DNA of 64,000 bases from Sandaracinus amylolyticus (GTDB lineage Bacteria > Myxococcota_A > Polyangia > Polyangiales > Sandaracinaceae): positions 496,001 to 560,000 of the forward strand of contig NZ_CP011125.1 in NCBI RefSeq assembly GCF_000737325.1, given 5' to 3'. The position numbers were made by a program, and so were the translations under genes. Below are positions 16,978 to 24,288 of this stretch, one piece after another. The first letter of the stretch is position 1; every line of letters begins with the position of its first letter. The notes under the pieces were generated by a model. That model was not told where the DNA came from, did not search any database, and saw only the letters and a program-made list of their open reading frames with translations.

Positions 16978-19900
16978 TCACTCCTCGTGCAGCCGCGCGC
17001 TCTCGGCGATCGCGGCGAGGCAGCGCCGCAGCGCGTCCTCGTCGATCGTCCCGTCGGCGCGGCGCGCCTGCTCCATGCACATGCCCGCACCGCCGCCGCG
17101 CGTGTCGCGGCGGCGCGCTTCGCTCCGCGCGACCGGCGGCGGGCTCGGCTGGGGCGCTGCCGCGGGCGCGTCGTACTCCTCCGCGGCGAGCGCGCCGCCC
17201 AGCATCCGCCCGTAGCCCGAGCTCGCGCTTCCGCTCGCCGAGGGGCGCGCCGGCGGCGCGATGCTCACGGTGCGGCCGCGCATCGCGCGCTCGGTCGCGA
17301 CCATCCCCGACGGCACCTCGCTCGGCTGCTCCACGCGCAGCGCCTCGCCCTCGACGCGCTGGCTCTCGTCGATCGCGACGAACGCGGTCCACGGCGTGAG
17401 CAGGTGGTGGCGCAGCCCGAGCTGCGTGACCTCTTCCTGCAGCGTCGCGTTCGGCGCGAGCTCGAGCGCGGTCATCAGATCGCCGACGCGCGTGCGCGCC
17501 CAGATCGATCCCAGCTCCTCGCGCGCATCACCGCCGCTCGCCGGGAGCGACACGCGCACTCGCTGCTCGAACGGGCGCCCCGCGACGCGACCGCGGATCA
17601 CGATCTCGCCCTCGCCGCCGCGCGCATACCGTGCGTGCACGCGCAGCGGGCGATCCGCGAACAGATCGGGCAGCCGGCGCGGGTACGCGTCGCTCACCGC
17701 GAGCCCGCTCCAGTCGATCGACACGTCGGTGAGGTACGGCCGCGCGATGCGCGCGTGGAACACCTCCGCCGCGCGCTCCGGCGACTCGCTCGGCAACACC
17801 ACCTGCACGTCGCCGCGCCCTTCCTCCGCGACGCGCGCCAGCAGATAGCGATTCACTGCGCTCCCCACGCCGAACGCGAACACGCGCGCATCGCCGAGCT
17901 CGTCGTGCACCGCGCGGAAGACGTCGGTCTCGTTCCCGATGTACCCGTCGGTCAGCAGCACCAAGATGCGCATCCGCCCCGCTTCGCCCGCGGGCTCGAG
18001 CGCGGCGCGCAGCCCCGAGATCATCTCGGTCGCGCCGAGCGCGCGCAGCTCGCCGACGAACTGCTCGGCGCGCGCGACGTTCTCAGGCGTCGCGGGAAGC
18101 GCGCCCGCATCGAAGGCGCGCACTGCGTCGGAGAACCCGAGCACGCGGAACGTGTCGCTCGCACGCAGCCCGCGCAGCGCGGTGATCGTCGCGGCGCGCG
18201 CGAGCTCGATCGGTCGTCCGTTCATCGAGCTCGAGGTGTCCACCACGAACACGAGCTCGCGCGGCGTGGTCTCGCCCTCGGGCACGTCGAGGCGCGGATG
18301 GATCGAGAGCGCGAGGTGCCCTGCGTCACCTTCGATCGGCGCGCTCGCCATCGTCGACACCGTGGGCGCCGTGCCCGCGACCCGGAAGCGCACCTCGAGA
18401 TCGCGATCCGCGCGCGCCGCCTCGCGCAGCGAGACCCGCACCCGCTGATCGTTCGAGCGCGTCACGTCGATCGCGTGGGTCGGCGACTCGACCTCCGACA
18501 CCGCGACCCCGAGGTCCGCGTCGATCGCGACCTCGACGCGATCGGGCCGCGCTTCGCCGGGCGCGAGCACGATCTGGCGCGGCGTCGATGATTCACCGGA
18601 TGAATACCGAGGGCCCGCGACCATCGGGTACACGAATCGGTGCGAGCCCTCTTCGTAGGGCATCGCCTGCGTGTACTGGAGCACCACCCGCACCGTCTGG
18701 CCGGGCTGCACGTTCGCGACGCTCTGACGGAAGAGGTTCGGTCGCTCCTGCTCGAGCAAGCTCGCGAGCACGCCGCGACGGCGCGCGTCGTCGTACGCCT
18801 CGCGCGCCTCGTGACGACGGCGGATGTCGGCGTGCACCACACGATCACCGGCGCGCAGCTCCATCGCGTCGACCGCCGCGCTCTCGGGCAGCGGGAACAA
18901 GTACACCGCTTCCACCGCGCGCGCGTACGGGTTCGCGAACTCCTGCTCGACGCTCACCCGCGCGACGAACCCGCTCACCCGCGCCGACACGCGCGTCGAC
19001 TGCAGCACGAACCCCGCGACCTCGCCCACGCGCGCGTTGCCCGCGAGGCGCAGCGTGCCCTCGCTCGGTCGCTCGTCCGCCTCCACCGGCGCGACGTCGC
19101 CGACCACCGCGCCCGTGTGCTGCGCGTTGCCGCCCCACATGTGCCAGCCGTCGAGCGTGTCGTCGCCCACCTCGAGCGCGACGACCCCGCCGCGCGTCGT
19201 GCTCGCGTACACCCAGCCGTGCGCGACCGTCGGCTGCGCCGCGATCGGCTCGCCCACGTCGTACGCCCACGCGGTCATGCCGGTGTCGATGTCGAGCCCG
19301 AAGAGCACGCCGTCGCGCGTGCCGAACACCATCTGCGCGCCCGCGATCGCCGGGGAGCTCGCAGGGCGCGTGCGCGCCGCGTCGGTGTACTGGCGACGCC
19401 ACAGGAGCGCGCCGGTCTCGGCGTCGCGCGCCTGCACCTCGTTGCCGATCGTCTGGTACGCGCGGCCGTCGACGATCGTCGGGCGCGATCCCTCGAACGC
19501 CCATCCCGCCTGCACCCCGCCGCTGTCGGGGCGCGGAGGCAGGAACGACGCGGGCGCGCCGTCGTGCTCGCGCATCGTCGAGCCGTCGCTCTTCGCGAGC
19601 ACCGTCGCGACCTCGATCGTCTCGCGCGCGCCCGACTCGTTCTGCCGCCGCGCGCGACGCGCGACGTGCACCGTCTCGCCGTGGAGCCAGGGCGCGCTCG
19701 TCGCGTCGAGACGCTCTCGCCACACCACGCGACCGGTGCGCTGATCGAGGCGCCACACCGTGCCGTCCATCGTGGTGAAGAACACGTCGGTGCCGTCGAG
19801 CACCGGCGCGTTGAGCACGTCGGCGGGCACGTTGCGCGTCCACAGCACGCGCCCGGTGTCGAGGTCCATCGCGGTGAACCCGTAGCCGCCCTCGTCGCGC

Positions 19901-20583
19901 ACGTGCCCGCTGAACACGCGACCGTTCGCGGCGGCGGGCTGGCTCATCAGGGGATCGCCGAGCCAGCGCGACCAGCGCTGCCTTCCGGTGCGCGCGTCGA
20001 CGACGAACAGCGTGCAGCTCTCGGTGTTGAACAGCACCTTGCCGTCGAGCGCGATCGCCGCGGTGGGCCCGCCGTCGGGCGCGGCCGCGCGCCAGTCGAG
20101 CTCGCCGGTGCGCGCGTCGAACGCGTAGAACGTGTGGCTCGTGAAGCCTCCGCCCAGCATCACGCGGCCCTGCGCGTAGACCGGCGTCAGCGGGTTCTCG
20201 CGCGTCGCTTCGGGCAGCCGCGCGAACCATCCGCGCCGCTGTCCGTCGAACGTGAAGCGCGCGCTGCGTCCGCTGCGGACCTGCGGGATCGCGAGCGGTC
20301 GCGGCGTGAAGCGCGCCGCGAGCGGGGTGGTGTCGGCGGGGATCGTCGGCTCGGGCGGGCGCGCGGCGGCGCCGTCGAGATCACGCGGCGCGGGCGGTGG
20401 CGCGATCGCGATCGGCGGCGCGATCGGCATCGCGGGCGCGGCGCTCGGCGCGCGTGGCGGTGACGCTGGCTGCGCGTCCTGCCCGGCGCCACATCCGCAC
20501 GCGATCAGCGCGATCGCGACGACACACATCCCTCCGCGCGCGCGATGTGCACCGCGCGCGACGCCCGACGTTCCTCGGTCCAT
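16978..20583 (-). CDS. lipoprotein fusing PQQ-like propeller, VIT and vWA domains, 1201 aa
   Basis: The signal ends in a lipobox (ALIACGCGAG). After a Pro/Ala linker, residues about 110-510 carry repeated blades 'YAFDARTGELDWR', 'VVDARTGRQRWSRW' and 'ARDAETGALLWRRQ', the PQQ-type beta-propeller pattern. Residues about 525-660 are a VIT domain (ANPYARAVEAVYLFPLPESA, ADIRRRHEAREAYDDARRRG). Residues about 755-930 are a vWA domain with an intact metal site (FVVDTSSSMNG and LLTDGYIGNE). The C-terminus holds a Pro/Ala linker and a short Cys-containing helix. VIT-vWA proteins are usually envelope adhesion or scaffold factors. Fusing a ligand-type propeller in front is unusual. The start MDRGTSGVARG is preceded by the 21-bp array region. 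Confidence 0.85.
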   Translation of the reverse strand: MDRGTSGVARGAHRARGGMCVVAIALIACGCGAGQDAQPASPPRAPSAAPAMPIAPPIAIAPPPAPRDLDGAAARPPEPTIPADTTPLAARFTPRPLAIPQVRSGRSARFTFDGQRRGWFARLPEATRENPLTPVYAQGRVMLGGGFTSHTFYAFDARTGELDWRAAAPDGGPTAAIALDGKVLFNTESCTLFVVDARTGRQRWSRWLGDPLMSQPAAANGRVFSGHVRDEGGYGFTAMDLDTGRVLWTRNVPADVLNAPVLDGTDVFFTTMDGTVWRLDQRTGRVVWRERLDATSAPWLHGETVHVARRARRQNESGARETIEVATVLAKSDGSTMREHDGAPASFLPPRPDSGGVQAGWAFEGSRPTIVDGRAYQTIGNEVQARDAETGALLWRRQYTDAARTRPASSPAIAGAQMVFGTRDGVLFGLDIDTGMTAWAYDVGEPIAAQPTVAHGWVYASTTRGGVVALEVGDDTLDGWHMWGGNAQHTGAVVGDVAPVEADERPSEGTLRLAGNARVGEVAGFVLQSTRVSARVSGFVARVSVEQEFANPYARAVEAVYLFPLPESAAVDAMELRAGDRVVHADIRRRHEAREAYDDARRRGVLASLLEQERPNLFRQSVANVQPGQTVRVVLQYTQAMPYEEGSHRFVYPMVAGPRYSSGESSTPRQIVLAPGEARPDRVEVAIDADLGVAVSEVESPTHAIDVTRSNDQRVRVSLREAARADRDLEVRFRVAGTAPTVSTMASAPIEGDAGHLALSIHPRLDVPEGETTPRELVFVVDTSSSMNGRPIELARAATITALRGLRASDTFRVLGFSDAVRAFDAGALPATPENVARAEQFVGELRALGATEMISGLRAALEPAGEAGRMRILVLLTDGYIGNETDVFRAVHDELGDARVFAFGVGSAVNRYLLARVAEEGRGDVQVVLPSESPERAAEVFHARIARPYLTDVSIDWSGLAVSDAYPRRLPDLFADRPLRVHARYARGGEGEIVIRGRVAGRPFEQRVRVSLPASGGDAREELGSIWARTRVGDLMTALELAPNATLQEEVTQLGLRHHLLTPWTAFVAIDESQRVEGEALRVEQPSEVPSGMVATERAMRGRTVSIAPPARPSASGSASSGYGRMLGGALAAEEYDAPAAAPQPSPPPVARSEARRRDTRGGGAGMCMEQARRADGTIDEDALRRCLAAIAESARLHEE

Positions 20584-20685
20584 GACGGCCCCTCCGCCTG
20601 TCGAGTGCGTGCGACCGAGCGCGCCGTGACCGCCTTGGGCGTCGGAGACGAAAGACTCGAAGCGCGAGCGACGTGCGCGGGCCCC
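20584..20685. other. upstream region of the VIT-vWA gene
   Basis: About 100 bp between the VIT-vWA start and the tandem array. No convincing gene or terminator is seen. It must hold the minus-strand promoter of the VIT-vWA gene unless that lies within or beyond the array. Confidence 0.4.
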
Positions 20686-21000
20686 GGAGCTTCGCGTGCC
20701 CGAGTGGGAGCTTCGCGTGCCCGAGGTGAACCTTCGCGTGTACGAGTGGGAGCTTCGCGTGTACGAGTTGGAGCTTCGCGTGTACGAGGTGGAGCTTCGC
20801 GCGTACGACCTGGAGCTTCGCGTGTACGAGTTGGAGCTTCGTGATCCCGACCTGGAGCGAGTTGGCTCCGACCTGGAGCTTCGCGTGTACGAGTTCGAGC
20901 TTCGTGATCCCGACCTGGAGCGACTTGGCTCCGACCTGGAGCGAGTTGGCTCCGACCTGGAGCGAGTTGGCTCCGACCTGGAGCGACTTCGTCGGCACCC
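20686..21000. repeat. 21-bp tandem array, 14 full units plus a partial fifteenth
   Basis: Units run without a single insertion or deletion from 20686 to 20979, with a degenerate fifteenth to about 21000. There are three unit types. Type A has core 'gagcttcgcgtgtacgag' (units 1-7 and 10, with variants). Type B has 'gagcttcgtgatcccgac' (units 8 and 11). Type C has 'gagcgagttggctccgac' (units 9 and 12-14). Because 21 is a multiple of 3, each frame reads as a heptapeptide repeat: LELRVYE on the plus strand, SLQVGAN/KLQLVHA on the minus strand. It lies between the divergent VIT-vWA and AraC genes. Confidence 0.95.
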
Positions 21001-21137
21001 GGGCCGACCGCGCGAGCCGCGCGGATGTGCGCGCAGCTCCTCGGGATTCGGCGGTACCCGCCCAGGACCGCCGGTTTCGCGACCGGCACTCCCGTGGTGA
21101 CGTCACCGGACGGCGTCACTGCTACGCTCGCGACGCC

Positions 21138-21884
21138 ATGCTGGTCTCGAGCTACAGCGCGCGCACCATCGCGCCGTTCCAGCGAGGTCCACAGGACGCC
21201 GCGCATCCGACGATCGAGATCGTGTGGGTGACCAGCGGCCGCATCGCCGCGACGGTCGACGGCGCGCCCCAGTGCCTCGACGCCGACTGCTTCTCGGTGA
21301 TCGCGCCGGGCACGCCGCACTCGAGCTGGACCCTCGACGACGAGGTCACGAGCCACGTGCTGCACCTCTTCGCGTCGCCGCGCGTCGCGCTCACCAGCGG
21401 CGTCTATCCGCGCGAGGGCGAGGTCGCGAGCGTGCTCCGCGCGTTCCCGCCGCCCACCGCGTCGCGCCGCGAGCTCGAGCGCGCCGCGCGTGCGCTCGTC
21501 GACGCGACGAGGACGCTCGCGACGCCGCTCGGCGCGTCGGTGGACGAGCGTGTGCTCCGGGTGGCGCGCTCGGTCGCGCACGATCCCGCGGCGCCGGTGA
21601 CGCTCGCCGAGCTCGCGCGTCGCGCGCGGATGAGCCGCCACCACTTCGCGCGCTCGTTCCGGCGCGACATCGGCCTCGCGCCGATGGCCTACGTGCGACG
21701 GCTCCGCGCCGAGCGCGCCGCGGTGTTGCTGCGCGTGACGGATCGCTCGATCGCGGAGATCGCGTTCGCGTGCGGCTTCAGCTCGGCGGGGCGGCTGAGC
21801 GAGGCGTTCCGCGCGCGCTTCGCGACGAGCCCGACGGCGTGGCGAGAAGAGCAACGCGCGGAACGAGCGCGGCAATCGCCGTGA
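21138..21884 (+). CDS. AraC-family transcription regulator, 248 aa
   Basis: The N-terminal half (residues 1-100) is a cupin-type sensing domain (IEIVWVTSGRIAATVDGAPQ, CFSVIAPGTPHSSWTLDDE). The C-terminal 100 residues are the AraC double helix-turn-helix, with 'TLAELARRARMSRHHFARSF' in the first and 'SIAEIAFACGFSSAGRLSEA' in the second. The ATG at 21138 begins MLVSSYSARTI. The ligand is unknown. The neighbours (kelch lipoprotein downstream, array and VIT-vWA lipoprotein upstream) are likely targets by position only. The reading frame stays open upstream through the 21-bp array, but no start with a good ribosome-binding site is seen there. Confidence 0.88.
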   Translation: MLVSSYSARTIAPFQRGPQDAAHPTIEIVWVTSGRIAATVDGAPQCLDADCFSVIAPGTPHSSWTLDDEVTSHVLHLFASPRVALTSGVYPREGEVASVLRAFPPPTASRRELERAARALVDATRTLATPLGASVDERVLRVARSVAHDPAAPVTLAELARRARMSRHHFARSFRRDIGLAPMAYVRRLRAERAAVLLRVTDRSIAEIAFACGFSSAGRLSEAFRARFATSPTAWREEQRAERARQSP

Positions 21885-21885
21885 T

Positions 21886-21899
21886 GCGACGCGCGTCGC
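21886..21899. promoter_or_regulatory. 14-bp perfect palindrome between araC-type and kelch genes
   Basis: The palindrome gcgacgcgcgtcgc lies 1 bp after the regulator's stop and 21 bp before the kelch lipoprotein start. It could be an operator or chance in GC-rich DNA. Confidence 0.25.
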
Positions 21900-21920
21900 G
21901 GAGCGTCACGGCTTCGCGTC

Positions 21921-23054
21921 ATGCGCACTTCATCGCTCGCCCTGCTCCTGCTGGTCGCGTGCAGCACGCCGCCCGCGCCGATCGACGCGTCGTCCGACGC
22001 GCGCTCCGACGTCGAGCCCGACGCGTCGCCGCAGCCCGAAGACGCGGGCCCGCCGCTGCCCGCGCTGCCCGCGCCGTGGCGTCGCGAGCCGTCGTTCCCG
22101 ACGGGCGTCGATCACCACGCGACGGCGATCGTGGAGACCGCGGCGGGCGCGTACCTCTACGTGCTCGGCGGCATGACGGCGGACTCGAGCGGACGACCGC
22201 TCGCGATCCACGACACGATCCACCGCGCGCGGATCGGCGACGACGGAGCGCTCGGCGCGTGGGAGCTCGAGCGCGTGCTCCCGGCGCCGCTCGCGTTCCA
22301 CATGATCGCGACGAGCGGGAGCACGATCGTGCTCGCCGGAGGCCTCAGCACGCGCGACGACGGATCGCTCGGATGGATCCCGTTCGTGATGTGGTCGAGC
22401 GTCGACCACGAAGGCCACGTCGGGCCGTGGCAGGGGCTCGAGGCGATCGCGACGGCGACGCTGCACGGCGCGGCGGTGATCGCGGGCGAGCGCCTGTATC
22501 TGGTCGGCGGAGGCGCGGGCGCGGCGTCGTCGCACACCGCGGTGCGCTCGCTGCGCATCGCGGGCGGCGTGATCGACGACGCGCGCGACGAGATCGCGTT
22601 GCCCGCCGAGCGCAGCCATCACGTGCTCGAGGTGCGCGACGGGCACTTGTACGTCGCGGCCGGGTTCGCGGGCCCGCCGGCGCCCGCGACGAGCGTGCTG
22701 CGCGCGCCGATCGGCGAAGGCGGCGTGCTCGGCGCGTGGGAGGACGTCGGCGCGCTCGCGGAGCCGGCGTGGACCGCGTCGTCGATCGTGAGCGAGGACG
22801 CGCTGGTGATGATCGGCGGCGGCATCGGCGAAGGCCCGACCGATCGCATCGTGCGTGTGGCGTTCGACGCGAGCGGTCACGTCGCGCCGATCGAGGAGCT
22901 CGCGCCCCTGCCGTACCCGCGCGCCCACGTGCACCAGACCCCGTCGTTCGGAGGCCGCATCTACAGCGTCGGTGGCCGCCGCGCGGAAGGGCTCGGCCAG
23001 GCGTCGTCGAGCGACGTGTACAGCGCCGCGCTCGACGCGCTGGCGAGCCCGTGA
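21921..23054 (+). CDS. kelch-like beta-propeller lipoprotein, 377 aa
   Basis: The signal ends in a lipobox (LLLLVACST). An Asp/Ala/Pro linker (residues 20-50) leads to a propeller. Kelch-type blades are seen: 'ATAIVETAAGAYLYVLGGMT', 'STIVLAGGLSTRDDG', 'GAAVIAGERLYLVGGGAG', 'VLEVRDGHLYVAAGFAG' and 'GGRIYSVGGRRAEG', each with the Gly-Gly strand end. Sugar or protein binding at the surface is typical of such folds, and no catalytic residues are seen. It lies 36 bp after the AraC gene and probably shares its transcript. It ends 3 bp from the stop of the convergent PLP enzyme. Confidence 0.78.
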   Translation: MRTSSLALLLLVACSTPPAPIDASSDARSDVEPDASPQPEDAGPPLPALPAPWRREPSFPTGVDHHATAIVETAAGAYLYVLGGMTADSSGRPLAIHDTIHRARIGDDGALGAWELERVLPAPLAFHMIATSGSTIVLAGGLSTRDDGSLGWIPFVMWSSVDHEGHVGPWQGLEAIATATLHGAAVIAGERLYLVGGGAGAASSHTAVRSLRIAGGVIDDARDEIALPAERSHHVLEVRDGHLYVAAGFAGPPAPATSVLRAPIGEGGVLGAWEDVGALAEPAWTASSIVSEDALVMIGGGIGEGPTDRIVRVAFDASGHVAPIEELAPLPYPRAHVHQTPSFGGRIYSVGGRRAEGLGQASSSDVYSAALDALASP

Positions 23055-23057
23055 CGA

Positions 23058-24131
23058 TCAGGGCTCGGTCATCAGCTTCGTGAGCGCCCGCGACAGCGGC
23101 GGCGCGCCCTCGACCAGCGGCTCGATCGGCGCGCTCGACAGCGTGTGGACGTACAGGAGGCGCTGGCCCTTGCGCGGGCCGCGTGCGTGCGCGAGGAGCG
23201 CCGCGAGCGTCTTGCTGGTGTACGCGGGATCGAGGGTCAGGCCCTCGGTCTCCGCGGCCACGCGCCCGGCCTCGCGCCCGGCGCCCGTCGCGTAGCCGTA
23301 GCCCTCGCCGAGGAAGCCCTCCTCGATCGTCAGGTTCTTCATCGCGATCTCGCCGACCCCGGGGAAACGGTCGGTGTGCTCGCGCAGGCGCTGCACGAGA
23401 CCGCGGGTGAGCGTCGCGAGCACCGGCTTGTTGAGCAGGTGCCGCGGCGTCACGCGCACCGCGACGATCTCCGCCATCACGCCCGCTGCCGCGAGCCCGA
23501 CCGCGAGCCCCGCCGCGGTGCCGCCGCTGCCGAGCGGGACGTAGATCGCGTCGGGCTCGCGCCCCGGGAGGTCGAGGAGCTGCCGTGCGATCTCGAGCCC
23601 CGCCTCGACGTAGCCGAGCACGCCCGTCGCGTCGCTCCCGCCGGGACCGATCACGAAGACGCGCTTCTTCTGCACCTTGAGCTTCGCGGCGACACCCGCC
23701 ATCGCCGCGGGGAACATCGCGTAGCCCGAGAACGGGTGGAGGATCGCGCCGCCCTTCAGATCGGCGCGCAGGTTCTCCTCGACGTGCGGGTTGCGCACCT
23801 GCGGCATCACGACCGCGTGCACCTCGAAGCCGCGACGCCGGCCGTACAGCGTGGTCGCGAGCACGTGGTGCGAGCCCGCCGCGCCGGTGGTGAGGATCGT
23901 GTCGGCGCCCTCGGCCGCGGCCTGCGCGAGCAGGAACTCGAGCTTGCGCACCTTGTTGCCGCCGTAGAGCGTGCCGGTGAGGTCGTCGCGCTTGCACCAG
24001 ACCTCGGCGCCCGCGACCGACGAGAGCTTCGCCATGCGCTCGAGCGGGGTGGGCGAGGTGCCGAGGTCGACGTGGGGGATCGCGGAGAGGCGAGGCCACC
24101 GTTCGACGAGCAAGGTCATCCGCGCGGCCAT
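23058..24131 (-). CDS. PLP-dependent D-cysteine desulfhydrase / ACC deaminase family enzyme, 357 aa
   Basis: A fold-type II PLP enzyme. 'GTSPTPLERM' opens the domain, 'CKRDDLTGTLYGGNKVRKLE' holds the cofactor lysine (K60 in GGNK), 'TTGAAGSHHVLAT' is the substrate loop, and 'PLGSGGTAAGLAVGL' is the phosphate-binding Gly loop. The family includes D-cysteine desulfhydrase, ACC deaminase and 1-aminocyclopropane-type relatives. These make pyruvate or ketobutyrate plus ammonia, and sulfide for the first. Which substrate is used cannot be told by eye. The start is ATG at 24131 (MAARMTLL) or 24119. Confidence 0.85.
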   Translation of the reverse strand: MAARMTLLVERWPRLSAIPHVDLGTSPTPLERMAKLSSVAGAEVWCKRDDLTGTLYGGNKVRKLEFLLAQAAAEGADTILTTGAAGSHHVLATTLYGRRRGFEVHAVVMPQVRNPHVEENLRADLKGGAILHPFSGYAMFPAAMAGVAAKLKVQKKRVFVIGPGGSDATGVLGYVEAGLEIARQLLDLPGREPDAIYVPLGSGGTAAGLAVGLAAAGVMAEIVAVRVTPRHLLNKPVLATLTRGLVQRLREHTDRFPGVGEIAMKNLTIEEGFLGEGYGYATGAGREAGRVAAETEGLTLDPAYTSKTLAALLAHARGPRKGQRLLYVHTLSSAPIEPLVEGAPPLSRALTKLMTEP

Positions 24132-24160
24132 CGTACTCGACGCGTCGATCCACGCACGCG

Positions 24161-24202
24161 TGAAAAACGAAAGAGGCCGGCCCCTTGCGGGACCGGCCTC
24201 TC
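24161..24202 (-). terminator. Rho-independent terminator of the OmpA-family gene
   Basis: A 13-bp GC-rich stem at 24172-24184 / 24189-24201 with a 4-nt loop and one mismatch. It is followed on the minus strand by ttcgttttt. It lies 87 bp beyond the stop of the OmpA-family gene and is the clearest intrinsic terminator in the window. A second hairpin (ggtccc/gggacc, 24241-24257) lies between. Confidence 0.85.
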
Positions 24203-24288
24203 GGTCGTGCATGCGCGTCTCGAACATCGGCTCGCCCGCCGGTCCCCGTCCGGGACCTGCGGGACGAGCACTCCTGCAGGCGCTCAGC

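Noticed and set aside
20686-21000. CRISPR array
   Set aside because: Units are contiguous with no spacers, are only 21 bp long and there are no cas genes.
20381-21106. minus-strand protein made of SLQVGAN/KLQLVHA heptads
   Set aside because: It would overlap the start of the VIT-vWA gene in another frame, and the non-repeat parts are Arg-rich shadow text. Kept only as a question under the array finding.
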